DNA of 64,000 nt from JAWXCB01 sp034440455 (GCA_034440455.1 JAWXCB010000078.1:45651-109650); one strand, 5' to 3'; counted from the stretch's first letter, positions 36,571 through 45,757 are shown. Notes: generated by a model not told the origin, from the sequence alone. Program-made: numbers and translations.

Positions 36571-37290
36571 ATGAAAAATCTTTTGCTGCTATTTATATGC
36601 TGCCATGCAATCTGGTCTTGTTCCTATCAAACAACCGACAATTCAAATTCGGCTGACAAATCTGCAACTAATGACAGTTTAATTGCACAGACCGTAACAA
36701 GTGAAATTCAAATTAACGGAAGTCTTCCATTTGGCTGTGCCGACCTGACCAACTACAAATACCCAAAGAGATGGGATGCAGACATGGAAAATTACGGACA
36801 ACTGAAACAGCCCCAAGGGAAGGAGTTTGAAGACATCGGACAATGTTTTGGCGCAATAAATAAAGCTGCAACTCATCCGGTGAAGCCCGACATTCATGCA
36901 GCAACTCATCTGAAAATCGGCAAGGATTTTCTTAACACTTTTTACTATGACACGATTGCACAACAGAAAATTGACAGTTTAAAATACAGGCTGCCGGACA
37001 TCGGCAATTATCAGTGTTATTACTTTTACGAACAGAGCGAAAGCATTTATGGGTATTATGGAATTCTTTTGCTGCTTGATGCGAAATCAAAAGCGGGAAA
37101 AACACTCAATGTATATTATGAAGTGAGTGGCGACCAGCATGTGGAGTTCAGGTATTTTTATTTTGACGGTGTGACAATAAGAATTTACGAAGGTTCCTGC
37201 TACGATGACGGATGCGGATTAACTGAAAATTATAGAGTGAACATCACCGCAGACGGCCAAATAACAGTAGTTGAGTTAAAGGACAAGTAA
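36571..37290 (+). CDS. Hypothetical lipoprotein (239 aa)
   Basis: I do not recognise the family. The ATG at 36571 gives a lipoprotein signal (MKNLLLLFICCHAIWSCSYQ, lipobox WSC at residue 17), so earlier in-frame starts are unlikely. The mature part starts with a Ser/Asn/Asp-rich linker to about residue 45. It continues with a mixed alpha/beta globular domain containing ADLTNYKYPKRWDADMENYGQ, FLNTFYYDTIAQQKID, GNYQCYYFYEQSESIYGYYG and a Cys pair in GSCYDDGCGLTENY. It is probably located in the periplasm or on the outer membrane. A small hairpin (GTGAG/CTCAC at 36521-36547) precedes the start. It stands alone, downstream of the MITE-like element. Confidence 0.7.
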   Translation: MKNLLLLFICCHAIWSCSYQTTDNSNSADKSATNDSLIAQTVTSEIQINGSLPFGCADLTNYKYPKRWDADMENYGQLKQPQGKEFEDIGQCFGAINKAATHPVKPDIHAATHLKIGKDFLNTFYYDTIAQQKIDSLKYRLPDIGNYQCYYFYEQSESIYGYYGILLLLDAKSKAGKTLNVYYEVSGDQHVEFRYFYFDGVTIRIYEGSCYDDGCGLTENYRVNITADGQITVVELKDK

Positions 37291-37336
37291 ATCAGCGCTC
37301 CGCAGATTACGAAACCCGGCAATTTTCCCCAAACCC

Positions 37337-38365
37337 CTACTCCGTCTTTTCAGCGCGCGCTTCCAACTGCCATTGCTTTAGTTCAACTTGTTCCTTCACC
37401 AACTCAATGGCGCGCAGAAACACCTCTTTAGTAACGCGGTTCAGTTCCTGATTTTCTTCTTGCAGCAAAATACTTTCAAATACAATATCCGTCAATTCAT
37501 CAATGAACTTGTTATTGCGGTCAGATGCGAGGTCGCGCACCATACCGTTCACCACATTGAAGGTGATGTCACTCACCGATGATTCGAGCGCCTTGCGGAT
37601 TTGCCCGCCTACTACAGGTATCATCGCGAGATTCTTCACTTCCTGATTTTGCTTCACGGCTTCTTTGATTATCGCCTCTACATACGTTTGAATATCCTCT
37701 TTGTAGAGATTGTAGTTGTACTCCGTGACGCGCCTGATGCGGTGCGAAAGCCATTCGGTGAGCGTGTCCTGATGCGGCTTGATGATTTCCGTGAGCATCC
37801 TGTTCGTGAGCGGGCTGTCGTTTTTGATTTCACGCTGCACGCCTTTGAGCACATGCACCACTACCCTATCGGATATTTCTTCGGTGATGATGCGGATGAA
37901 CTCCATCACTTCTTTGTAAACACGGATGTTCTTAATATCAATCACGCCCATCTTGTGCAGGCGAATGGTCATGGAAACCAAGCGCAGAATCCTGAGCCAG
38001 CGAAACGCTCCGAGCGGAATGCAACCCAAAATATCATACCAATGCACGAAAGGAAAGAAATACCACTTGCCATGTTCCTTGCGCACAATCGCCACGAGCC
38101 AGCGGATGCAAAATTCCGTGATGAAGATGGCTACGAAAACGGCATCAATCAGCAGGAAGTTGGGATGAATATGCGCGGCATACCAATCATGAAACGCGGG
38201 CGCAACGCTTGCAAGCAAGTTTCTGAAAAATGCCAAACCAAAATGCCAGTCGAAAACGAGAAACGCCAGATTGAGCAGCACGAGCTGCACCATGAAGATA
38301 TCATCGAGAAATTCAATCCTTGATTTGCCGTCACGCAAGGCTGACCAGTTTATTTTCTTTATCAT
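37337..38365 (-). CDS. Voltage-sensor-like membrane protein without a pore domain (342 aa)
   Basis: The first 140 residues look like a four-helix voltage-sensor domain: S1 (about 25-45), S2 with AVFVAIFITEFCIRW (Glu84), S3 with HWYDILGCIP (Asp111), and S4 FRWLRILRLVSMTIRL with arginines at 122, 125, 128 and 135. Ion channels would continue with S5, pore and S6. Here the remaining 200 residues are soluble, helical and charged (EISDRVVVHVLKGVQREI, NKFIDELTDIVFESILLQEE, KEQVELKQWQLEARAEKTE). The protein could therefore be a proton-channel-like or voltage-sensing signalling protein, or an ancestral non-conducting member of the family. It is transcribed divergently from the malectin/T9SS gene. The fold call is inference from helix and charge pattern. 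Confidence 0.65.
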   Translation of the reverse strand: MIKKINWSALRDGKSRIEFLDDIFMVQLVLLNLAFLVFDWHFGLAFFRNLLASVAPAFHDWYAAHIHPNFLLIDAVFVAIFITEFCIRWLVAIVRKEHGKWYFFPFVHWYDILGCIPLGAFRWLRILRLVSMTIRLHKMGVIDIKNIRVYKEVMEFIRIITEEISDRVVVHVLKGVQREIKNDSPLTNRMLTEIIKPHQDTLTEWLSHRIRRVTEYNYNLYKEDIQTYVEAIIKEAVKQNQEVKNLAMIPVVGGQIRKALESSVSDITFNVVNGMVRDLASDRNNKFIDELTDIVFESILLQEENQELNRVTKEVFLRAIELVKEQVELKQWQLEARAEKTE

Positions 38366-38453
38366 GTTAAAATCGTTTTAAAATTCGCATCGAAGTTCAA
38401 CAGAAATAAATCAACTCCGAAACATTGCACTCCTTTTTTATTATGTCACTCCG

Positions 38454-38486
38454 AACTTTAGTTTTATTAATTCTGAAACTAAAGTT
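38454..38486. promoter_or_regulatory. Perfect 11-bp inverted repeat in a divergent promoter region
   Basis: AACTTTAGTTT and AAACTAAAGTT flank an 11-base spacer between two divergently transcribed genes. It could be an operator or a leader hairpin of the malectin gene; no T-run follows. Confidence 0.45.
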
Positions 38487-38569
38487 TCGTGTTGATGATA
38501 TTATCTGACAATTTCGCAAATATGGTCTGTGCTTCATCTATTTTTCAGCCTCAAATAAAATCAATCAAA

Positions 38570-41500
38570 ATGCTGAAAATGATATCCCGCTGCCTTTTAT
38601 CTGCCTGTATTCTTCTTTATTCCAACGCTGTTTTCTCGCAAACCTGCGCTACGAGCGACCTGAGCGCTGCCAGTGCCGGCATCGCGCCTTCCTTGTGCGG
38701 AACATGTGACGGAAACGCATCTGTAGCTGCTACAGGCGGAACTCCTCCTTATAGCTATCTCTGGTCAACAGGGGAAAATACATCAGGCATCGGTGCGAGC
38801 CAAACGGGAACTCCGCTATGCATTAATACCGGAGGCGTTGCGTTTAATGCTTCAACAAACATTTTTACTGACGACCAATATTTTTCCGGAGGCACCACCT
38901 TCACCAATGCAATTGCTATCGCAAACACTTCGGATGATGCATTGTTTCAAGACGAGCGCTTTGTGGGCAACGGTGGATTTTTCAGCTATAATATTCCCGT
39001 AACCAACGGTAATTATTTAGTGGAACTCTATTTTGCGGAAATCTTTTTCGGCACTTCGCCAACTCGTCCCGGAGGCGTGGGAAGCCGCTTGTTTGATGTT
39101 TCTATCGAAGGTGCGCTCGTGTTGGATGATTATGATATTTTTCTTGATGCGGGTGGCGCAGCCATTGCAATTATCAAAACCTTCAACACCAACGTGTCGG
39201 ACGGAACGCTGAATATCCTGTTTGATGGCGTGGTGAATAATGCTAAAATCAACGCGCTGTGCGTTACTCCCGTTTCCGCCAGTGGTTTATGCGCTGGGGA
39301 ATATTTTGTTACGGTGACGGATGCAATCGGATGTACGGCAACAGCAACTGTATCGCTTGGCAATGGCGCATGTGCTGATGGCAATGACTGCACAACAGAT
39401 GCGTGTGAAAATGAGCAGTGCGTTTACACTCCTGTTATTTGCGATGATGGCGATGCCTGCACTACGGATGCTTGCAGCAATGGTGTTTGCGCTTTCACTC
39501 CCATTCCCGACTGTGGCGACCCTTGCGCAAATATTTTGTGTGATGATGAAGACCTCTGTACCTCAGATGCGTGTGTTGACGGGGAATGTGTTTATACACC
39601 GCTCAGCTGCAATGACAACGACCTGTGTACAACAGACAATTGCTTCGGCACACAATGTATTTACATCCCAATTGATTGTGATGATGGCGATGCCTGCACC
39701 ATTGATGAATGTAGTATCGGGCAATGTTTTCACAATCCCATCGCGGGATGCGGAGACCCTTGCACAATAACAGTTTGCTTTGACGGGGATGCCTGCACTG
39801 CTGACGCCTGCTCAAACGGACAATGTGTTTTTACTCCGATTGATTGCAATGACAATGACCTCTGCACGAATGATGCTTGCGCGGGAGGATGTTTAAACAT
39901 TCCGTTGAATTGCGATGATGGAGATATCTGCACCGTAGATAATTGCTTTAATGGCGCTTGCTCGCATACCGTGATACCCGGTTGCAGTCTTTGCGCGAAT
40001 GTGATTTGCAATGATAACGATGTCTGCACGGCAGATGCTTGCAGCAACGGACTTTGTGTTTTCTCTTCTGTAGATTGCGATGATAATAATCCCTGCACCA
40101 ATGATGCTTGTGTTGGCGGTTGCGTGAGCACTCCGATAAATTGCGATGATAATAATCTCTGCACGAATGACGCTTGCGTGAATGGCTGCGAAAACATCCC
40201 GCTGAATTGTGATGATGGCGATGCCTGCACCAGCGATGCCTGCGACAACGGACAATGCGTTAATACTCCGCTTGATTGCAACGACAATAACTTATGCACG
40301 GATGACGCCTGTGCTGGCGGATGCATAAACACTCCTCTCAATTGTGATGATGGCGATGCTTGCACAACGGATGCTTGTGACAACGGGCAGTGTACGCATA
40401 CTCCCATATCAGGCTGCGGCAATAGTTGCGCAAACGTAAACTGCAATGACAATAATGTATGCACAACGGATGCTTGTTTCAACGGGCAATGCGTTTACAC
40501 TTCGCCTTGCGATGATGGCGACCTCTGCACGGTGGATTATTGCAGCCCGGAGCATCATCATGGAAATCACCACCCCGGCAATAGTTACACTTGTCGCATT
40601 CGCCCTGTGAATTGTGATGACCGAGATGATTGCACCACGGACGAATGCGTAAATGGCGTGTGCGTGAACACTCCGCTTGTTTGCGATGACAATGATGTCT
40701 GCACTGAAGACGAATGTAAACGCGGACGCTGCAAATACAAAGAAATCAAATGCGATGATAATGATGCTTGCACGATTGATGCCTGTGGTGCCGGTGGGTG
40801 CTCAAATACTCCACGTGATTGCGATGACGGCAATCCGTGTACGATTGATTTATGCGCTTCCGACAATAACAATCATGGATCGGGACATGGTCATGGGCGC
40901 GCAGAATGCGTTCACCTGCCCATCGTCTGTGATGATAATGATGTATGTACAAGTGACGCATGCGACAATGCAGGAAATTGCATGAATACAGTTATCCCGA
41001 ATTGCTGCCGCATGGATGGCGATTGTGACGATGAAGACGCTTGCACCTCAGATAAGTGTCTCTATCGAGTTTGTCGCAGCACATCATCCACGCTTGAGAT
41101 TAGCGAAGTGGCAGGCTTTTGCCAAAACGGAAACGCAACACTTCAGCCTTCTGAAACAGGCGACTCGTATTTGTGGTCAACCGGTGAAACAACCTTCACA
41201 ATCGAAGGAATGCCTGACTCCACATATAGTGTAACGATTACACAGGCGAGCGGCTGTGTAAAAACTGCTTCTACCACTGTATCTCCGCGTGAAGAACTGC
41301 TGTCATCCTACGTAATTCTTGCAGAAGAAGAAATTAAAATGAGCAGGAATACCGTGTATAGTGGCGGAGCAGGCATAACAGACAGACGTGGCGATGCAAA
41401 GCTGAGAACCCATACGATGATTACTGCTCCGGGAACATTTTTACATGCGGATGACATCCAGATTTCATCCGGCAGTCAGGTTACTACGATGATTCCATCA

Positions 41501-42340
41501 CCGGCTGACGTAGAACTTCCTGCATTTGAAACAAACCCCTATTGCAGTTGGAGCGGCAGTAATGTAATCGTGCAGCAAAACCAGAACATTATCCTTACGG
41601 GTTCGGTATATGGCAAGGTGAGCATAAGTAATAATGCAAAGGTTACTTTTACTTCTCCTGACCTGAACATCCACGAACTGTATTTGAAAGATAATGTAAC
41701 AGTGCAATTTGCAGAATGTACGCGCATGAAGATTTGCAAAAAACTGCGCCTCGGTAAAAACAATGTCTTTAACCCTGACTCTGCCGATGTGATTGTTTAT
41801 GTAGAAGAAGATGTGGACATTGAATCTGGCGCATTTGTATATGCAAGCATCTACGTAAAAGGCAAGGATTTTAAAGTGCATGGCTCAACTGCTAATAACC
41901 CTGGCAGGCTCACCGGGTTGTTCATTGCAGAAAAAATTGATGCAAAGGATTATACTTACTGGTATGCAAATCCCAATTGCGACAATGCGTGTTCATCTAC
42001 GCAACAACTTGTTGCTTTAAAAACAGAATCAGGAAATACAGTTGATGCAATCACAGCCGATTTGCTTCAAAGTAACGAAAGCAACGCGCATCTGAGCGCC
42101 TATCCGAATCCATTTAGCGACAGATTGCACATTCAGTTTATGCTGAATGAAGATGCGGAAGCAAAACTTGAACTGTTGAATCTTGCAGGACAACGCCTCT
42201 CAATCTTGTTTGACGGAAACGTGTCAGCAGGCGCAATGCAGAAAGTTGAATATGCTTCTGACCTGGTTGATGGAATGGTTATCTACCGCTTGCAAACCAA
42301 GAGCGGAATTTATTACGGCAAAGCAATTAAAGTGCAATAG
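38570..42340 (+). CDS. Malectin and Cys/Asp-rich repeat protein with T9SS tail (1256 aa)
   Basis: The start at 38570 gives a clean signal peptide (MLKMISRCLLSACILLYSNA, cut near FSQ); an in-frame ATG 27 codons earlier would bury it. Order: a SprB-type repeat (GTPPYSYLWSTGENTSG); a malectin-like carbohydrate-binding domain (INTGGVAFNASTNIF, GNYLVELYFAEIFFG, RLFDVSIEG); 22 repeats of the form CDDGDACTTDACSNGQCVFTP, each with four Cys and an acidic cluster that could bind calcium; a second SprB-like unit; a bactofilin/beta-helix-like region (ITAPGTFLHADDIQIS, GSVYGKVSISNNAKVTF, YVEEDVDIESGAFVY); and a type A T9SS tail (AYPNPFSDRLHIQF). Two repeats carry His-rich loops (EHHHGNHHPG and NNNHGSGHGHGR). 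Likely a calcium-stiffened surface lectin or adhesin. Confidence 0.87.
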   Translation: MLKMISRCLLSACILLYSNAVFSQTCATSDLSAASAGIAPSLCGTCDGNASVAATGGTPPYSYLWSTGENTSGIGASQTGTPLCINTGGVAFNASTNIFTDDQYFSGGTTFTNAIAIANTSDDALFQDERFVGNGGFFSYNIPVTNGNYLVELYFAEIFFGTSPTRPGGVGSRLFDVSIEGALVLDDYDIFLDAGGAAIAIIKTFNTNVSDGTLNILFDGVVNNAKINALCVTPVSASGLCAGEYFVTVTDAIGCTATATVSLGNGACADGNDCTTDACENEQCVYTPVICDDGDACTTDACSNGVCAFTPIPDCGDPCANILCDDEDLCTSDACVDGECVYTPLSCNDNDLCTTDNCFGTQCIYIPIDCDDGDACTIDECSIGQCFHNPIAGCGDPCTITVCFDGDACTADACSNGQCVFTPIDCNDNDLCTNDACAGGCLNIPLNCDDGDICTVDNCFNGACSHTVIPGCSLCANVICNDNDVCTADACSNGLCVFSSVDCDDNNPCTNDACVGGCVSTPINCDDNNLCTNDACVNGCENIPLNCDDGDACTSDACDNGQCVNTPLDCNDNNLCTDDACAGGCINTPLNCDDGDACTTDACDNGQCTHTPISGCGNSCANVNCNDNNVCTTDACFNGQCVYTSPCDDGDLCTVDYCSPEHHHGNHHPGNSYTCRIRPVNCDDRDDCTTDECVNGVCVNTPLVCDDNDVCTEDECKRGRCKYKEIKCDDNDACTIDACGAGGCSNTPRDCDDGNPCTIDLCASDNNNHGSGHGHGRAECVHLPIVCDDNDVCTSDACDNAGNCMNTVIPNCCRMDGDCDDEDACTSDKCLYRVCRSTSSTLEISEVAGFCQNGNATLQPSETGDSYLWSTGETTFTIEGMPDSTYSVTITQASGCVKTASTTVSPREELLSSYVILAEEEIKMSRNTVYSGGAGITDRRGDAKLRTHTMITAPGTFLHADDIQISSGSQVTTMIPSPADVELPAFETNPYCSWSGSNVIVQQNQNIILTGSVYGKVSISNNAKVTFTSPDLNIHELYLKDNVTVQFAECTRMKICKKLRLGKNNVFNPDSADVIVYVEEDVDIESGAFVYASIYVKGKDFKVHGSTANNPGRLTGLFIAEKIDAKDYTYWYANPNCDNACSSTQQLVALKTESGNTVDAITADLLQSNESNAHLSAYPNPFSDRLHIQFMLNEDAEAKLELLNLAGQRLSILFDGNVSAGAMQKVEYASDLVDGMVIYRLQTKSGIYYGKAIKVQ

Positions 42341-42382
42341 AACTTTTTTCTATTTGCTTCCACGACAAGTTTAAAACAAATC

Positions 42383-42420
42383 ACAACCGGAGTTTGAAAA
42401 AGCACCGGTTGTTTATTTTT
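42383..42420 (+). terminator. Intrinsic terminator
   Basis: An 8-bp stem (ACAACCGG/CCGGTTGT) with a 14-base loop followed by TTATTTTTT, 42 bases after the malectin/T9SS gene. Confidence 0.75.
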
Positions 42421-42521
42421 TGAGCTGGACGAAAGCACTTGCCCGCTGATAAATGATTGCACAGGAAAATTGCGTGACAAAGGGTTTATCTTTAAGAGCA
42501 AACATTTGAGCAACAAACAGG

Positions 42522-44441
42522 ATGTTTCGGTTATCCTCCATTTTATTTTCCCTCACCTTAATTGCACTTTTTTCATTGAGTTTTCGCGGCAATGAAACCG
42601 AATATGCGGACTGCTACCGGCAAGCGGTCGAAGATTTCAGGAGCCGTCAAATGCGCCTTCTTGATGAAATCCAAACTGCCCCTATTTCTACCGATGCCGG
42701 GTTGGAAAGCATCCGAAAAGAAATTGCTGCAACGCGACTCAAGCTAAAGGCGATTGATTTCTGGCTGCGCTACTTAGAACCCATCGGCTACAAAAAAATT
42801 AACGGACCGCTTCCTGTTGAATGGGAAACAGAAGTGTTTGAAAAATGGGAGAAGCCTTACAAGCGCGAAGCTGCGGGGCTTACACTCGCTGAACTTTATC
42901 TTGATGAAGAAATGATTGAACGCGATACATTGCTCAAACTCATTCAGCTTTCTATTGACGCTACAAAAATCTTCACAGCCGATTCAATTACGCGGCATCT
43001 TGCAACGCCCGACCATTTCTTTTTTGCCAACCGCTTGTTCCTGATGAACCTTGCCACCGTATATACAACAGGCTTTGAATGTCCCAACACTGAAAATGTA
43101 ATTCCCGAATTACACAACATGATTTCGGAAGTGAAAATGATTTACGCCTGCTTTAACAAATCATTTTCTGCTACTCCCCTACCCGATGCTTATCTCGGCT
43201 TGCATGAAAACATGCTTGCGTTTGTAACTGCGCAACCGCAAGACTTCGCGCAGTTTGACCATTTCACATTCATCAAAGACTATGTGAACCCGTTGTTTGC
43301 ACTGAATCAACAACTCATTCAACGCTACAAAGTTGTATCGCGCAGCTTCAATGATTATTCGATTAACAACAATGCGCTTTCCATTTTTGATAAATCTTTT
43401 TACCGGATGCAACATCCGAAGGGCGTGTATTCATTGGTGGAAGACCCAACAGTTCTGAATGAGATTGACCGCATCGGCAAACTGCTGTTTTATGACCCGA
43501 TTCTTTCAACGAATAATATGCGCAGTTGCGCTTCGTGTCATATACCCAAACAATATTTCACAGACACCACAGCGCAAACAGCATTGCAATTTGACCGCCA
43601 GCAAAGATTGCCGAGGAATACACCTTCCTTAGTAAATGTTATTTACAATCATCTGCTGATGCTTGATGGCAAACACATTTCCTTGCAGGCGCAAGCGAAA
43701 GATGTCATATCCAACCTGATTGAAATGGCAGGCAATGAAAAAGAGATTGTTGCGAAAGTGCTGAGTTGCAAAGAATATAAAACAGCTTTTAAAAAACTGT
43801 TGAAATACACACCGGGAGAAACGGAGGTAAGCAACAGGCATATCCTCTCTGCGATTACGTTTTATTACAGCAAGTTCAGCTATTCCGTTGCTCCGTTTGA
43901 TGAGGCAATGCATAAACAGCAACAGCTTGATGAACAAAGCAAAACAGGATTTAATCTTTTTATGAGCAAAGCCGAATGCGGCACTTGTCATTTTGTGCCG
44001 TTTTTCAATGGCGTGAAACCTCCCTATGTTGGCTCTGAGTTTGAAGTGATTGGCGTGCCTGCGGATACAAATTTTTCAAGAATAAGTCCCGACAGCGGAC
44101 GCTATAAAATTCATCCCGCATCTGAAACTTTAAACGCATTCCGCACGGGCACGGTGAGAAACATTGAACACACAAAGCCTTACATGCACAATGGCATTTT
44201 CAATTCACTTGAGGCAGTGCTTGAATTCTATAATGCCGGAGGCGGGCAAGGAAGAGGTTTGGACGTTGCCAATCAAACGCTTTCGGGGGATTCATTGCAT
44301 CTCACCGCTGATGAAAAAATTGCGTTGATTGCATTTATGCAATCGCTGAATGAGAAAATTACTTTTGAAAATCCACCTCCACGCTTGCCCGTTTCATCCA
44401 ATGAAACTTTGAATACGCGGAAAGTTGCCGGAGAATACTGA
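42522..44441 (+). CDS. Di-heme cytochrome c peroxidase family protein with N-terminal extension
   Basis: A 639-aa secreted protein with an N-terminal hydrophobic signal segment (residues 5-22). Residues 30-300 form a helical extension common in Bacteroidota members, of unknown role. The C-terminal half is a CcpA/MauG-like domain with two heme-binding CXXCH motifs: CASCH (336-340) and CGTCH (486-490). FRTGTVRNIEHTKPYMHNG and AVLEFYNAGGGQ are typical of the family. It would reduce hydrogen peroxide with electrons from small cytochromes in the periplasm, or oxidise another substrate as MauG does. The small cytochrome lipoprotein gene starts 13 bases downstream, and the two probably form a redox pair. 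Confidence 0.9.
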   Translation: MFRLSSILFSLTLIALFSLSFRGNETEYADCYRQAVEDFRSRQMRLLDEIQTAPISTDAGLESIRKEIAATRLKLKAIDFWLRYLEPIGYKKINGPLPVEWETEVFEKWEKPYKREAAGLTLAELYLDEEMIERDTLLKLIQLSIDATKIFTADSITRHLATPDHFFFANRLFLMNLATVYTTGFECPNTENVIPELHNMISEVKMIYACFNKSFSATPLPDAYLGLHENMLAFVTAQPQDFAQFDHFTFIKDYVNPLFALNQQLIQRYKVVSRSFNDYSINNNALSIFDKSFYRMQHPKGVYSLVEDPTVLNEIDRIGKLLFYDPILSTNNMRSCASCHIPKQYFTDTTAQTALQFDRQQRLPRNTPSLVNVIYNHLLMLDGKHISLQAQAKDVISNLIEMAGNEKEIVAKVLSCKEYKTAFKKLLKYTPGETEVSNRHILSAITFYYSKFSYSVAPFDEAMHKQQQLDEQSKTGFNLFMSKAECGTCHFVPFFNGVKPPYVGSEFEVIGVPADTNFSRISPDSGRYKIHPASETLNAFRTGTVRNIEHTKPYMHNGIFNSLEAVLEFYNAGGGQGRGLDVANQTLSGDSLHLTADEKIALIAFMQSLNEKITFENPPPRLPVSSNETLNTRKVAGEY

Positions 44442-44454
44442 TTATCTTTATGCC

Positions 44455-44871
44455 ATGAAATATTTCATCAGCGCGTGCATCTTATTATTTTGTTTCGCCT
44501 GCTCCATGCAGCGCAGCATCAACCGCGATATTGATACGGTGATGAAATATGCTCCCGATTCATTTCCTGCCGATAACAAAGCAGAATTACAAACTACTTA
44601 CCATCGCGGTTATGGACTTTACAAAGCAACCTGCACCGGTGCAGGCTGTCATGGCGCTTCTGACCATGGCAGAGATACTATTCCGTTTTTCAACTTGTTA
44701 CAACTTGATAACTACGAAGCCTCTGCAAAAAAACACGACCCTGAAAATCATGCGGTAACTGCAAAACTCAGCCCTGACCAGTTGAGTGATATTCTTTCCT
44801 TTCTTTTTTTAAGAACGCTTTCGAGGCAGGTTGTGGCGCAACAGGCTAAAGATAAAACAGAAAAAAAATAA
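44455..44871 (+). CDS. Small cytochrome c-like lipoprotein with CX4CH heme motif
   Basis: A 138-aa protein. The ATG at 44455 gives a lipoprotein signal (MKYFISACILLFCFAC, lipobox FAC at residue 16). Residues 52-66 read YGLYKATCTGAGCHG, as in class I cytochromes c, but the two cysteines (60 and 65) are four residues apart, giving CX4CH instead of CXXCH. SPDQLSDILSFL near the C-terminus resembles the last helix of small c-type cytochromes, and the tail is Lys-rich. No obvious distal Met ligand is visible in the usual place. It sits 13 bases after the di-heme peroxidase gene, so it may donate electrons to it. It could alternatively be a heme-less relic of the fold. Confidence 0.7.
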   Translation: MKYFISACILLFCFACSMQRSINRDIDTVMKYAPDSFPADNKAELQTTYHRGYGLYKATCTGAGCHGASDHGRDTIPFFNLLQLDNYEASAKKHDPENHAVTAKLSPDQLSDILSFLFLRTLSRQVVAQQAKDKTEKK

Positions 44872-44959
44872 TCGCAGTTTCTGTTCTACGCAGGAAAAAA
44901 CACAGAAGGGAATGCAGGAACAAGCCTGTCATGACAATTATTTTCGATAACTTGTACCC

Positions 44960-45067
44960 ATGGGAAACTCTTCATCAATAAAAATCATGGCGGTGGGCTT
45001 GGTGATTACGCTCGCGCTGGTCTTCTACGGTTATTACCAAGACTATAAAAAAGGGAAGAAGAAATAG
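44960..45067 (+). CDS. 35-aa single-pass membrane peptide
   Basis: A short ORF (MGNSSSIKIMAVGLVIT... ending DYKKGKKK) with one hydrophobic helix of about 17 residues (IMAVGLVITLALVFYGYY region) and a strongly basic C-terminus, which predicts an N-out/C-in orientation. Its TAG stop overlaps the GTG start of the next gene by one base, which favours a real, coupled gene. It resembles in size and topology the small accessory subunits of membrane complexes. Not recognised. Confidence 0.5.
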   Translation: MGNSSSIKIMAVGLVITLALVFYGYYQDYKKGKKK

Positions 45068-45738
45068 TGAAAGTATTGCTGAAAAAATGGGACTCTACAA
45101 ATCTGATTCACTGTTTTAGAAATGCTCATCATAAAAATTTCTTTATGTCTGTAGCGAATAAGATAAAGAACCTCACCAATCAGCATTTACTGCTTTTGGA
45201 TATGATTGCCTGTGTCCATTCATTTAAATACAGCGTTGTGCCACATCCATCAAAAGAAGAAGTGGATGAAGCCATCAGGATTACCAGATTTGATTATCAC
45301 AGCATTATGCTGGTGTATTTTGATGCTGTTTTAGAGGATTTACCCATCAAAGAAATTGAAAGCATCTTTATCGAACGCTTCAACAGCTATTTGAACTTAG
45401 GGGTTGGGCAATCTCACTTGCGGCATCTGATTGACCAGAAACTGATTAAGTTGAATAAAACAAGTTACGGTAAGAAACGTCCTTGTCTTAGCAGTTATAT
45501 TCTCGGCTTGGAAACTGAAAATGAGTTGTTTTTTCTTGAAATGGAAATCGGGCGAAAGGTTTGGAATCTTTGGCATGACCTTGAATTGCAATACGCGGTG
45601 CCGACCAGCGCGGGAAGAAAAATAATACTTGAAATCGGCAAAAACATTATCCTGACCTCACAACTTATTTGGGCAAAGAACAAGGAAAGTCAGCAGCTAT
45701 TATTGCTCAATGACATGACGGAAGACATCAGCAACTGA
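45067..45738 (+). CDS. Hypothetical protein (223 aa)
   Basis: I do not recognise this protein. It is mostly helical and soluble, without signal peptide or membrane segment. Segments worth noting are ANKIKNLTNQHLLLLDMIACV, PSKEEVDEAIRITRFDYHS, IKEIESIFIERFNSYLNLG and GQSHLRHLIDQKLIKLNKTSYGK. The last has the look of a winged-helix recognition and wing region, so a regulator is possible. The GTG start overlaps the stop of the 35-aa membrane peptide; the ATG at 45145 (MSVANKIKNL) is an alternative. It converges on the four-gene operon with only 19 bases between the coding ends. Confidence 0.55.
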   Translation: MKVLLKKWDSTNLIHCFRNAHHKNFFMSVANKIKNLTNQHLLLLDMIACVHSFKYSVVPHPSKEEVDEAIRITRFDYHSIMLVYFDAVLEDLPIKEIESIFIERFNSYLNLGVGQSHLRHLIDQKLIKLNKTSYGKKRPCLSSYILGLETENELFFLEMEIGRKVWNLWHDLELQYAVPTSAGRKIILEIGKNIILTSQLIWAKNKESQQLLLLNDMTEDISN

Positions 45739-45757
45739 AGTTGCCTCTATTCATCTA

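Noticed and set aside
37601..38323. Plus-strand ORF of 240 codons opposite the voltage-sensor-like gene
   Set aside because: Antisense shadow; its His/Arg-rich translation has no domain pattern, while the minus strand encodes a coherent membrane protein.
42522..44871. Third heme motif in the peroxidase gene
   Set aside because: Only two CXXCH motifs were found; the additional heme-type motif (CX4CH) belongs to the separate downstream lipoprotein gene.
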